Below are positions 11,019 through 22,340 of a stretch of 64,000 nt of DNA, in pieces. Position 1 is the first letter of the stretch; each line of letters begins with the position of its first letter. Location of the stretch: the NCBI GenBank assembly GCA_009763385.1, contig CM019825.1, positions 117,175,131-117,239,130 on the forward strand, written 5' to 3'. The stretch comes from Coix lacryma-jobi var. lacryma-jobi. Lineage: Eukaryota; Streptophyta; Magnoliopsida; Poales; Poaceae. The position numbers were made by a program, and so were the translations under genes. Under the pieces are notes generated by a model, which made no database searches, had not been told where the DNA came from, and worked only from the letters and a program-made list of their open reading frames with translations.

Positions 11019-12028
11019 ATTAGGGGGCCATTGCACTTTCACTGGGACAATAAAAATATTTGGGTGGCGAGCATTGAAGGGGCTTGTACCATGCTGAGCT
11101 ATCCTAGGCTCCTAGCTAACAAGCATGTAGGAAAATCAGGAGGATGTCCAATCTGTCAGAACAGAGCGGGGGATATAAAACATATGATGTTCACTTGTGA
11201 CCGGGCGATGGAGGTATGGCGTTCCCTGGGCGTTTGGCAGAGGTTACAACGGTACCTGCAGATTGATCGCTCGGGATCAGCGGTAATTGACCAGATCATC
11301 AGAGAAGAGGAGCATGTTGAAGCACTAGACGTGGGGTTAGCAGAGTTGGTGCTTTCGGCTGGTTGGTATATTTGCTGGGAGCGGCGACAAATGGTTCATG
11401 GAGAGAAATGTCCAGGCGTCCATTCAGATCGGCAATGTCTATTGTGGCTTTAAAAAAAAATTATAAAAGCAGCTACTAAGAAGAATTTTCAGTTTCGATA
11501 GGGATAGAGGAAGCCCCCGGAAGGGAAGTTGATGGTAAATGTTGATGGATCCTTTGATAGCAATACAGGTTGTGGCAGTGTGGGAGCGATTATAAGAGAC
11601 TACACGGGGGGAGTTCTTGCTCCTGCCCATAGTTATGCACCACACCTGGTGGATGCGCCAATGGTGGAAGCTTATGCTCTAAAGGAAGGTCTGACGCTGG
11701 CACAATTCATTGGATGCAACCGGGTGATACTTCAATTGATTGTATGGAGGTTGTTCAACAATGAAAGAAGGAGGGTTCACAACAAACTCAGCGGCAACTA
11801 TATATGATGAATGTAATATAATTTGGAGTGGCTTCCAGGATATCACGATCGATCATTGTAATAGAGAGGAGAATCAAACAACGCATAATTAGCAAAAAGA
11901 GCGATGCAAATGAATAAAAATTATACTTGGGACGATGAGCCCCCTAGGTTTATTCTAGACATTATAGCTAGCGATGTAACGATATTAAATGAATAAAGGG
12001 TACTGCAATGTTTCAAAAAAAAAAAAAA
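11019..12028 (+). mobile_element. 3' end of an L1-type LINE with zf-RVT and RNase H remnants
   Basis: Decayed C-terminal end of a plant L1 ORF2. The frame from 11031 carries the reverse-transcriptase zinc-binding region (CPICQNRAGDIKHMMFTC, then VWRSLGVW). A second frame from 11532 carries a plant RNase H-like domain (VDGSFDSNTGCGSVGAIIRD, then VEAYALKEGL), broken by a frameshift near 11733 before the next catalytic block. Between them is a poly-A-rich junction at 11453-11465. The element ends with a 14-base A run at 12015-12028 after ATGAATAAAGGG. Its 5' part is cut off by the copia LTR that ends at 11018, so the copia inserted into the LINE. Confidence 0.75.
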
Positions 12029-12431
12029 GCTTATCCCTCTTGTGCAGTTGTGCCATATGGATATGGGCCAGTCTGGCTGCGCTGGGTCATCTTGGGTGGC
12101 CGAACGACCAAAGTTGGGCCCAGCCTCGACTCGCCCCGTGTGGAATTCAAAGCGTCGCCGTGTCCTCTTCTGACTGCATACCAGAGGTCGTCGTCGTCCT
12201 TGGAGCCTTGGAGGCTTGGAATGCATTGGCTTCCTTCGCTGGGAGGTTTTCTTTCTTCCCGGCCGACTCTGTTAGTCTGTTTCTTCGAACTTTCTTCTTC
12301 CAGTCAGTCGTCCTTGGTTCCTCCTCCTCCTCCTCTTCTTCCCCACGCAAACGCAACGGAAACGGAATAGTGCCGACCATACTGGAAAGTGGAAAACAGG
12401 TGAATTTTGTAAGCAAATCAAGAAGAAGATT
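12029..12431 (+). promoter_or_regulatory. 5' flank and presumed 5' UTR of the DRP1 gene
   Basis: Between the LINE poly-A tail and the DRP1 start codon. Nothing codes here. A pyrimidine-rich CTCCTCCTCCTCCTCTTCTTCC at about 12319-12341 is typical of grass 5' leaders. I see no clear TATA box. If the start site is near the pyrimidine tract, the LINE lies within the proximal promoter. Confidence 0.4.
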
Positions 12432-15400
12432 ATGGCGTCGATGGAGGGCCTGATCGGGCTGATGAACCGCATCCAGCGCGCCTGCACCGCGCTCGGAGAC
12501 CACGGAGGAGGAAGCGACTTGCCCACCCTCTGGGAGTCGCTCCCAACCATCGCCGTCGTCGGAGGCCAGGTGCTGCTCGTCTCAATTTCTCTCCGGTCCT
12601 CCATCCTCCTTTTTTAGTACAACATGGATGCTATAACATTAATTCCTTATTCCTTCTACTTTTGCTAATAAATTCTTGCATGGTCTGGTTTACTGATCCA
12701 TCAGCAATATTTTTTTTTTAATCCGTGCAACAGAGCTCGGGCAAGTCCTCTGTACTTGAGAGCATTGTTGGCACCGATTTTCTTCCCCGTGGATCGGGTC
12801 AGTTCAGCTTTTTGCCCTTTTCAATTTCATTCAGTCCCCAACATGTTATAGTTCATCACTTAATTTCTGTATCAAAAAATTAAGGAATGAAATTTCTCTG
12901 TATCAAAAAATTAAGGAATGAAATTTCTCTGAGTAGTAATAATAATATGTATACAGGAATTGTCACGCGAAGACCTTTAGTGCTGCAGCTGCACCAGACA
13001 GAGAATGGATCTCAAGAATACGCAGAGTTCTTGCATATGCCGAAAACAAGGTTTTCAGATTTTGGTGCGAACCTCACCCTAATCTTTGTTTGTTTGTGTC
13101 CTCTGTCCTCTGTCCTCTGTCCACCAGACATCTCTCGTGACCTTCCCAATTTCTAATGCACGGAAACTTGGTAAACATCGCAACCAGATGCATATACCAT
13201 ATAGTGTAGGGTGTCAAGTTCAGGTCCCTGCATTCCTCAGCTGGTGTATATTGCTTCAAATGTGTTCCTTGTGACGATAAGTAGAATTCTCAAAATTTAA
13301 TGAGCACACAAACAATAATTTCTCTTTACTATGGTGCAGCCCTTGTTCGCCAAGAAATTGCTGATGAGACGGATAGACTGACTGGAAAAACTAAGCAAAT
13401 ATCTCCTGTCCCTATTCATCTCAGCATCTACTCCCCCAAGGGTAAATCAGTTCTTTCAATCTGCAGTGTGTATCATGCCATATGTCACATGTCAAATAGT
13501 TTTGAACGTTGCAAGTCCGAATTGAATGATTGTATAAAAATGTTTCTAGATTAAGATGCTCAAACCACATATCATTCATGCAAAAAGTATTATTGTTGTC
13601 CAGAATTCTAACCTGTTATAGCTTTATCCAACTCATACTGTATCGTTCTGTACAGTTGTTGAAGCATGTCTGTTTTTAATTATCTTTTCAACTTCCAACT
13701 GTTGTTTCCTTTGCATTTTGGCATATAATAGTTTAAAATTTCTTTTTTTTTCAGTTGTGAACTTAACATTGATTGATCTACCGGGGTTGACAAAAGTTGC
13801 TGTAGGTATGTTCTTCTATTTATTAGAAAGGAAAAGAAGTATTTTTTTTCATTTGGTATTAGTGTTAGTCTCACCTCTGGCAGCTTGTTCATTTGCTAAT
13901 ACACAGAGGGACAGTCTGATAGTATTGTGCAAGATATAGAGAATATGGTTCACTCATATGTTGCTAAGGTAACAAATTAACTTAATACTATTCTATTTTA
14001 ATTATCATATCTTCACAGTGAACCCTTTGTTCTTGTATTACCTGCAGCATGGTTCCATTAGTGTGTAATCTGTTTTTTGGGTTCCTGTAACTATTCGCAT
14101 CATGTATCTTATACATATCAAACTTCGCCATCCCTGTTTGTTCAATTCAATTTGACAAGTAGCAAGCCAGATAAGGATCCCATTAATAAAGTTGTTTACT
14201 ATGAAACACATTTATTGTTGCCTTTGTGTATTTCTATCACTAATTCCATACGCGTGGTCAAGCATCTGCTGATATAACAATATGCCTGGCTGTGTGGGAG
14301 TATTCTTTTAGTTTTCACTTTGGTGGCCATTTATTGAAGTGAAAATAAGCTTTTTATACACGTTTTGCAGCCCAATTGTATTATTTTGGCTATATCTCCA
14401 GCAAATCAGGATATTGCAACTTCTGATGCAATTAAGCTCTCAAAAGAAGTTGATCCAACAGGTACTAGGATTTAGGACATAGGCACTTCCATATGTTCTC
14501 CATACAATGAGTATTTAAAAGTTTCTACATGATAAGGTGAAAGGACGTTTGGTGTGTTGACAAAGCTGGACCTAATGGATAAAGGAACAAATGCTCTCGA
14601 TGTAAGATTGATCTTGTCCGTCTTCTCCAACTTTAATTTCACCTACTGAAAAATATCAAGTTGCTTATTTGTCTTTTTTTTGTTTATATTGTGGATTTCT
14701 GACATCTGTAAGGCTAATGATTGATTGCCGATCTACCTTAAATGTTCTCGTTCGCCCCTCTTAGGTTCTTGAGGGAAGAGCCTATCGGCTGCAGAATCCT
14801 TGGGTTGGAATCGTCAACCGCTCACAAGCAGATATTAATAGGAAGGTTGACATGATTGCAGCGAGGGAAAAAGAAAGGGAATATTTTGAAACCAGTCCTG
14901 ACTATGCTCATTTAGCAAGCCGGATGGGTTCCGAATATCTTGCTAAGCTTCTTTCTCAGGTAACTTTAAAGCTCATTTCTTGGACTTATATCTGAACAAA
15001 ACAGCATATTCAGCAATTTTATTACAACATTTCAGCATCTTGAATCTGTTATCAAAGCACGCATTCCTAGTATCACAGCGACAATCAACAAAACTATAGA
15101 TGAACTTGAATCAGAGTTGAACATCATTGGGAGAGCTGTGGCTGCTGATCCAGGGGTTAGTCAGTTATATCATATTTAGACAATCAAAATAACCATGCGT
15201 GTATTTTCTCTTATCAATTTTGTGATTTCCATAAATGTCCCAGGCTCAACTGTACACCATATTGGACCTCTGCCGTGCATTTGACCGTGTTTTCAAGGAA
15301 CATCTTGATGGAGGGTGAGTATCATCCTTCTTTTGCGTCTTGTATTTGTTTCTATTAGTACATAGCTTGGGGGACTTTAAAGCCTTTTGTTCATTTTTAA

Positions 15401-17306
15401 AATGTCAAGGAGCACATGATGAACCATCTAAATATCTTCTTACTCATTATTCCATTTGCATGTTCAGTTTTTTTACCAAGTTTTATGACCCCATTTATCC
15501 GATACGTACTTTTTTTTTGCTGGTGGTGCTTCAGGATTCCTCTCACTATCTTCTATGGTCAACATTTTCAAAAAAAAAAGTTATCAAACATGCAGTTTCT
15601 TCTCTGTATGAAGTTTATGCTAACAGTTCATCTTGCAATGACTTGTGGAGGACTCGTATGCATCTATTATGTTCTTATAGGTTTACTCTGTTTCGTGAAC
15701 TCTTGGTTGCCTAACTCAGGAGGTCAGGTGGAGATAGAATATATGGCGTGTTTGATCATAAGCTCCCTGCTGCTTTTAAGAAGCTTCCCTTTGACCGCTA
15801 TCTATCGGTGCAAAACGTGAAGAAGGTGGTTTCAGAAGCAGATGGCTATCAGCCCCATCTTATCGCTCCTGAACAAGGGTACCGTCGGCTTATTGAAAAA
15901 GGCATTACCTATTTCAGAGGTCCAGCTGAAGCCACGGTTGATGCGGTAAACTGACTACTTTCGATGGCTTGTCCTGCTATTCGTTGTGTCAATCTTGCAC
16001 TAAATGGTAACTGATGATGATAATTAGTGATGCAGCATATGCATATATATTATTTTGCTTCTCGACTATAGTACTCCCTCTGCCTATATAATAAATAGAT
16101 TCCTAGAGTTGTTTTAAGACATATTTTAAAACTTTAACCAAATTTCTAGAAAAAACGTTAAGATTTATGACATCAAATTAGTATATATCATTAGACATAT
16201 CATATCATAGAATATATTTTTATAATGTGCTCATTTTATATTAGAGAATAAAGTTAGTTAAATTTAAGATAGTTTGACTTGCACGGATTCTAGAAATTAA
16301 TTTATTTGAGGATGAAGAGAGTAGTATCCTGCATTGACATGGTCCAAATGCCTGCATTCCATGTTTGGTAAAACATCTGAGCTTCCAATTAACGGTGAGA
16401 TATTGTGTCAAAGTGTCTAACAAATGTATGTTCCAGGTCCACGTTGTTCTAAAAGACTTGGTCAGGAAATCCATAGGGGAGACAGAGGTGGCGTCCTTTT
16501 TCCACTACTCTCGGCGCTTTGTCAGCCTAGCATTATTATACAACAAACAACATCTCATGCCTAGATCTAGACTAGGAATAAAAAGATGATGATGTTGACA
16601 TGGTATGCATGTTTTTCGGATTTCAGCAACTGAGACGATTCCCGACTCTTCAAGCTGCAATTGCGACCGCTTCGAATGAAGCCCTGGAACGATTTCGGGA
16701 GGATGGGCGCAGCACAGCACTTCGTCTAGTGGACATGGAGGCTGCCTACGTGACGGTGGAATTCTTCCGGAAGCTCCCTCAGGATCCTGCTGATCCTAGT
16801 AGTAAGGTTGGAACTAATAAGCCGGTCGGAACTAAACCTTCTTCCGTGGAGCCGTCGCCGCCGTTGCCGGACCGCTATGGTGATGGTCACTTCAGGAATA
16901 TCGCCTCCAACGTGTCCCAGTACATTCGGATGATTGGAGACGAACTCTTGCAGAAGATCCCCAAGGCAGCTGTCCACTGCCAAGTTCGCGAGGCCAAGAG
17001 GTCTCTGCTCAACCATTTCTATGTGCAGATCGGGAAGAAAGAGGTAGGCAATATTGTCATTTGATTGCTGTGTCTCGTCCGTCCGGGTACATACATTATA
17101 CTCCGTATGATAAATACATTGGTAACTGAATTTACTCAATATATAATGTCGTCGTCTGATCGGAGGAGCAGGCTGGGGAGTTTGGGCATATGCTGGATGA
17201 GGACCCGGCGATGATGGAGCGCCGGCAGCAATGCTTGAAGAGGCTGGAGCTGTACAAATCTGCGAGGGATGAGGTTGATTCTGTGGCATGGAGCAGCAAC
17301 AGATAG
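12432..17306 (+). CDS. DRP1: Dynamin-related GTPase, DRP1 (phragmoplastin) type, 15 exons, 631 aa
   Basis: Large GTPase that polymerises on membranes; DRP1 proteins act at the plant cell plate and in clathrin-mediated endocytosis. Exons: 12432-12569, 12734-12797, 12957-13064, 13340-13441, 13755-13805, 13907-13968, 14371-14461, 14537-14601, 14765-14959, 15036-15155, 15244-15314, 15720-15945, 16437-16487, 16627-17043, 17172-17306. All introns are GT-AG and phases agree; the joined frame has no stop. GTPase motifs are intact: P-loop GGQSSGKSS (residues 44-52), DLPG (145-148), TKLD (214-217) and NRSQ (245-248). The stalk follows, then a GTPase effector domain at about 530-631 (exons 14-15). No PH or Pro-rich domain is present, as expected for DRP1 and unlike DRP2. 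A Ser/Pro/Lys-rich linker in exon 14 (DPADPSSKVGTNKPVGTKPS) precedes the effector domain and seems longer than usual. The DRP1A/C/E subtype is not resolved. An AATAAA near 17669 could be its polyadenylation signal. Confidence 0.93.
12868..12929. repeat. 31-bp tandem duplication in DRP1 intron 2
   Basis: Two adjacent identical 31-bp units beginning TGTATCAAAAAATTAAGG lie at 12868-12898 and 12899-12929, shortly before the acceptor of exon 3. Identity suggests a recent event. It does not touch the splice site. Confidence 0.85.
16074..16321. mobile_element. Stowaway-type MITE in DRP1 intron 12
   Basis: 248-bp AT-rich, non-coding element. The ends are CTCCCTCTGCCTATATAATAAAT and, on the other strand, CTCTCTTCATCCTCAAATAAAT. 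They form diverged terminal inverted repeats of the CTCCCTC(C/T)GT type known from grass Stowaway elements. A TA lies on each side (16072-16073 and 16322-16323), the expected target duplication. The element sits about 115 bp before exon 13. Confidence 0.8.
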
Positions 17307-17818
17307 CTAAGCGATGGATACAGAGGAGGAATGGAATTGCGCCGCGCGGACGCACGCACCAGTTTTGGGGCTTTTAGCAGCGCTACACGTAGCTTTATTT
17401 TATACAGGAGTAAGTACGTACCGTCTATACATACATGCATACATACATAATAGTCACGATCTAGCTGTTACCGATATACATGCATATATATGTGTAATTG
17501 TGCCGGTACTATATTAGTTGGGATATTCTTGTTGTATATATTACGGTATATCTATTATTCTATTATATTAGTAGCAGGGACGATATTCACACAGACAGGA
17601 AGCAGAACATGGTTAATTTCTCGTGCTACTGCCTACATACTGATAGAGATCAATTCTTAATGTTCAGTAAATAAAAATAAACATAGGCAAGCCAAATGCA
17701 AGAGCTGCATGCAATGCATTGCTGAAGAAGCAGGAAGGGAATGGATTTTTTAATCCCAAAGCTAATTAAGGGCCGCGACAAGAGCAACGTAGCTACACCG
17801 AGTCCGGAGTCCGTGAGG
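17307..17818. other. Convergent intergenic region holding both 3' ends
   Basis: No gene. DRP1 (plus) and the Ole e 1-like gene (minus) converge here, with 512 bp between their stop codons. It holds AT-rich sequence with a CATACATACATA-type simple repeat near 17429-17450. An AATAAAAATAAA stretch near 17669 fits a plus-strand polyadenylation region. Confidence 0.6.
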
Positions 17819-18349
17819 TCAGTAGCTAGGCGCGGAGGCGGAGCCGAGCGCGTAGCTGCTGAGTATCTGGCCGCAGTTGGGGAGCGGCTGATCCTTGAGG
17901 AACCCCAGCGGGTTGGCGCGGCGCACGGTGGTGGCCAACCCGGCCCCGGCGTCCGTGTCCAGCTCCACCTGCGCGCGGTCGCGGCCCACCTCTTTCTCGC
18001 CGCACCCGGGCAGGGGGCTGCTGACCAGCACCACCGAGCACACCTCCTCGGCGCCGCGGTTGTCCACCAGCTTGATGCGGTACCGCCCCGCCGCGTTCGT
18101 GGTGCCCCTCACCCACCGCTCCACTGCGCCGCTCGCGCTCATGTAGTGCCGGCACTCCAGCCGCACCTTGGCGCCCGCGATCGGCGTCGTCGCGTTCGTC
18201 TCGAACCCCGCCCGGCACGTGTCGCAGTACACCGAGCCCTCCACGAAGAAGTCGTCGTCTCGCACCGCGGCCACCGCCGCCGTCACCACCACCACGGCGA
18301 GCAGCACCTCTGTTACTACTATGCACCGTCGTCGTCCCATCATCAACAC
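17819..18349 (-). CDS. Pollen Ole e 1 allergen/extensin family secreted protein, 176 aa
   Basis: Small secreted cysteine-rich protein of the Ole e 1 family (Pfam PF01190 type), associated with pollen, pistil and cell wall; its biochemical role is not settled. The N terminus is a signal peptide: basic MLMMGRRR, then a hydrophobic stretch to about residue 28. The family signature VEGSVYCDTCRAGFET follows at 36-51. The mature part has six cysteines at 42, 45, 66, 104, 116 and 159, the usual number, and one N-glycosylation sequon (NAT, 52-54). The length is typical for the family. Start choice: Met1, Met3 or Met4 would all keep the signal peptide; I use the longest. It is intronless and very GC-rich, as many grass genes are, unlike AT-rich surroundings. 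It lies tail-to-tail with DRP1. Nothing suggests it is broken. Confidence 0.9.
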   Translation of the reverse strand: MLMMGRRRCIVVTEVLLAVVVVTAAVAAVRDDDFFVEGSVYCDTCRAGFETNATTPIAGAKVRLECRHYMSASGAVERWVRGTTNAAGRYRIKLVDNRGAEEVCSVVLVSSPLPGCGEKEVGRDRAQVELDTDAGAGLATTVRRANPLGFLKDQPLPNCGQILSSYALGSASAPSY

Positions 18350-21300
18350 AGCGGATCAATCACTTTGTATATATGTTTCGTCGCCGTCGAAAGAATATAT
18401 GAAGGACGAACGTTCGATGCAGAGCAATTCTAGTAGCTAGCTAAGAATGGCAGATAGAGGTCGGCCGGCCGGCCGTCCGTCTATATGTCATGATTTATTT
18501 AGTAATACTACGTAAATGTCCGTGCGCTGCCACGAGATCTATATCCATAAGGTCAATCTCAGTGGAGAGTTTTATCATTATTTTCAAAATTACCTATATA
18601 GCAAATATATTTGTTCGTTGTTATGGAGAAATGACGTGTGGTTGGGAACCGTGTGATCCTTATTCCTCCTTGTTGGCGCCATCTCTACTTGTACTCTCGG
18701 TTTCGCACACTACCTCACGCAACTCTCATCCGTTATCCCCTCCATTGGGATTTCAGCACCCGCGACTTGCCGACTTCATCGACACGATGCCCTTGCCGCT
18801 AGCATTGTGCAAACCGTCATCTTCCACTACCCTGGCGGGCAATGCTCACGTCCGTCCTCTTGTCCGCCATCACCGTCATGTTGCGACCACTAACCCAAAC
18901 CCTCTTGTACACTCGTCGCTGAGTGAATTCTTTCGTGAAATCATGATCCTCAGCACCACATGACTATTTTGTACACTCGTTGCAAATATATTTTTATGCA
19001 GACTATTTTTGTTTGCCTCCAAACAGAGATAGTGGATGCATGTATATGTTATACTAGCTGGACCACTGAATTGGAACTGATATTTTTTTTTGCAAGTGAA
19101 GTGGAAATGATATCCTTAATTTGGAATTAGGAGAACTGATGTATCCTTAATTTGGATCTTGTTATGACAGCTTCTTTCATGTTTTGATGTTGTTGATTCG
19201 ACAAAAACAATTCTTATTTTTAGAAAGTACTTTTGCTTATGCAGTTTGAAAAGGTAAAGCCTACATGTTAAATTGGATGACATTATTATTGGGGTGGGGC
19301 TGCGGGTTGCAAATGGATATAGACACTATACTTATTTTTTTAGAATACTTAAATTGTCTGTTTAGAAAGATATTGTTGCCTAATCAATGACACTTAATTT
19401 ACCTAAGAAAATACAGTCTACTACAACGTGAACTTTTTTTTGATAGACTCAATTGCTTCAAATCTATCTTGCTTATATACCAAAAATAAAGCCCTTAGGG
19501 ATGATCTTTTTAGTCTCATGATGGTGGATCCAATACATGTTGGATTTTAGTATACTTGTTTAGTCCAGGATAATAAAATAGTCTAATCAAAATACTAGAT
19601 CTATGTAATTTAATCAATACATGTGCCTATATTTTTTAGAGTTGACATGAGCTAGTGGTTAATGATAGATTACTGACATCATTATGCTAGTTTATTATCT
19701 ATGCATCCAGCATATTAATTTCCAATTCAAACATGAATGGAAGGGGGCACTGTGTTGGTGAGAGGCATCACTCAATTACAATCAAAGTCAATTAGTTAGT
19801 CAGTCACAACCCCTGCTGTAAACTGAAAACATCGAAGGCATAAAAGGAACAGTGCTGCATTACTACAGCACAAGTTACAGGCAGCAAGCAAACATAGTGC
19901 AACTGCCAACTGCTAACCCTGCAATATCCATAGGGAACAAGGAGAAAACCTACCTCTAGTGGAAACTGTGCATCTGTACTTTTAAAATTGTTGCTCCAAT
20001 TTTTGTCTTTTATGCGTAGAAAAAAACAACCATTTCCTTAGGTAATTTAAGTATCATTTGTTAGGCAATTTAAGTGTCTTTGTTAGGCAACAATGTGCTC
20101 CTAAATAGTCAATTTTAGTCTTCTCGTTCAGATTGACAGGCATCCTGTATTTAGAACCGGTTCAACCTTAATGTTTTCAATTTGTTAGTGAGTTTTGTAA
20201 TGTTTTTCTTACAATTAGTGCTTGTACCTGCAACATTTAAAAATTGCTTTTTGTAATGTTTTGTATAAACTCTTAGAGGTTGTCTTCATTTTTTATGCTT
20301 TCAATGTTGATTATCATAACCTAAATGAAAAGAATATATATTATGGTCATATAGCTGAAATACTTGTTCGGAGGGCAGGCTCTACTGATAAATTCCCTTG
20401 GTTGACGTCTATCACATGGGTAATTTGTCTTTCATATTTTTTGTGATCTTAAAACCTAGAATCTAGTCTGCAAAATCTAGTTTTTTCGACATCATCACCT
20501 TGTCTATGTTTTTGATATGCTTTTTTGCAAATAAACCGAGGATGAGGGATAGTGTCGTGCGTTTCAAATGAACACAAACATTGTACTCGCTTTTTAACGC
20601 TACATAAATTGCCTAATTAGAAAAGAATTGTTGCCTAATGAATGATACTTAAATTGCCTAAGAAAATCCAGTCCATTACAATGTTTCTAGCAGCAACATT
20701 CTCATCATCAATAGGGCTCAAGAAACATTTAACACTTTTTGGTACTTATTTTGAGTCACTATATTTGCATCTACACATGTATTTTAAACCGTTCAATGTA
20801 CTGATTTGTTACACATGTATTTATTTACAGGAATAGTCATATGTTTTTTTCTGTGTTTTGGCTTCATCAATTCAAGATTAGTGGTATGCCTCTGGGCTTT
20901 ATCAATTGAATAATATCATTCCTTTGCATTCTGGGTTGCTTTCCAACTGTTTGGAATGATTATTCAGTGTCCTCTGCGCCTCCATTGATAGATGCTGGGC
21001 AAGCTAAGGTGGGCAGAGCCACGTTCTGGCTGGAGCTGTGGCTGGAAGCGATAGAGTGATCTCCACCGGTGAGCATCGACATTCATGGTTAAGCGTAAAG
21101 ACAAATGACTGCATACGAAGTTGAGCAATTAATCTAGTGTCACCTGTTTTTTTAGCAGCCCCATGTTAGCACCTTCGTATTTTCTTAGACAATTTAAGTG
21201 ATATTTGTTTGACAATAATGCACACGGAAATAGGCAATTTAGTATTTTCTTACCGGTCAAAAAGATCATCCGACCAGGATGACTATTTGTGCAATAATAT

Positions 21301-21899
21301 AGTATGAACAGTAAGAAATTATAAATTATGTTTGTTAACACTTCTTGAGATCCTTTATGCATTGCTATTTAATTTGTTTTTTCTCATCATTTTCAATATG
21401 TGTGTACCAATTAGCGCAACAGTTTTCATAGTCCAGCAACTTGATTCAATTTTTTTATTAAGCGAAAGGTCATAACAAGCTTCGACAGACGAGATGGCAC
21501 ACAACGTGCTGGAAAATTGTAAGGTGCAGCTGGCTAGCGGTGGATGTTACCAACTTTTACTGTAAAAGAAAAAAACTAACTCGGTGGAAATTTTATTTCC
21601 TAAAACGGACTGTGCGTGCCATAAACCAATAGTACGGCCAGCCGTGCGTTACTTGCTCCCGAAAGAATTATGTAATTTCTACTTTGTTAGGATTCCATTT
21701 ATTTTGCGCACGATCAGAGTGATCTATATAACAAGGATTTGTAACTATCGTCTTAACCTTATTTAGATTGCGCATGATCAAAGAGATCTATTTAAATTAC
21801 GATTTCTAGCATCTAATTTTTTATTTATATTAGAATTCTTATTCTATTCAGATTACTCAAGATGGAAGGATGTATTTATGTTATGACCGGCCTGCAGTA
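18350..21899. other. AT-rich intergenic region
   Basis: No gene that I can support. The first part is the upstream region of the Ole e 1-like gene, including a GGCCGGCCGGCC run near 18463-18474. Frames such as 18490-18963 have no recognisable domain. From about 19340 to 21243 lies a four-copy inverted repeat family described separately. The region ends where an LTR with TGTTAGG begins at 21900. Confidence 0.6.
19340..21243. repeat. Four alternately oriented copies of a TTGCCTAA-rich repeat
   Basis: Four diverged copies of a 70-100 bp sequence lie at about 19340-19430 (forward), 20025-20115 (reverse), 20590-20685 (forward) and 21165-21243 (reverse). The core is TTGTTGCCTAATGAATGATA followed by CTTAAATTGCCTAAGAAAAT. 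The two forward copies are also alike for about 60 bp upstream. Forward/reverse pairs about 0.6-0.7 kb apart would suit the ends or subterminal repeats of two related non-autonomous DNA transposons. I found no clean terminal inverted repeat or target duplication. Confidence 0.5.
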
Positions 21900-22306
21900 T
21901 GTTAGGCGCAACCGTGGCTAAAAGGACCGAGGCTATTTGATTCGAGAGGTTTATTAGATTTGGGACTTGTCTTTCAATATTAGTAGTTAAATCAAGGGGC
22001 TATTTAGCAAAAGGCCTATTAGGGGTATAAGTACGATGTAATCCGGATTCTTTGGAATTAAGGAAAACAATATTGTTCCGGCTTCCCCTTGGGAGTCGGG
22101 AGTCTAAACCCTAGCCGCCTCTCTGCCCTAACCGCCTCCCTGCCTCCTCCCACGCTCGCCCACGACGACGCCTCGCCGTCGCTCCTCCTTCAAGCCTCGT
22201 CCTCCGATCTTGCGCGGCTACAACCTACGATCGACCAAGGGCAGACCCTTGTTGTTTCGGGCAAACCTACAACCTGCTGTTTCGGGGTCTCGGTCCCGAA
22301 ACAACA
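21900..22306 (+). repeat. Putative 5' LTR of the large Tat element (about 407 bp)
   Basis: The right end is firm: CGGTCCCGAAACAACA directly precedes a primer-binding site. The left end, TGTTAGGCGCAACC at 21900, is chosen as the nearest TGTT-type start and is less certain. Only about 36 bp at the right end (from ACAACCTGCTGTTTCGGGG) is identical to the LTR at the other end of the element (53985-54816); the rest does not align by eye. TTTCGGGGTCTCGGTCCCGAAA in this shared part can form a hairpin. Confidence 0.5.
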
Positions 22307-22307
22307 T

Positions 22308-22322
22308 TGGCGCCCACCGTGG
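22308..22322 (+). other. Primer-binding site of the Tat element
   Basis: TGGCGCCCACCGTGG starts one base after the LTR end ACAACA. This form is characteristic of Tat-lineage elements of grasses. It fits a tRNA 3' end ending in GGCGCCA; I do not name the tRNA with certainty. Confidence 0.75.
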
Positions 22323-22340
22323 TTGTCGCCCGAGCTTGCC

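Noticed and set aside
10267..11023. Overlapping open frames on both strands in the copia LTR
   Set aside because: They arise from the GC-rich hairpin repeats of the LTR; the same frames recur at the other LTR copies as a by-product.
18367..18375. TATA box (CATATATAC, minus strand) of the Ole e 1-like gene
   Set aside because: It lies only about 20 bp before the start codon, which leaves no room for a normal start site and leader.
18490..18963. 157-residue open frame between the Ole e 1-like gene and the intergenic repeats
   Set aside because: No recognisable domain or plausible splice context; composition resembles non-coding DNA.
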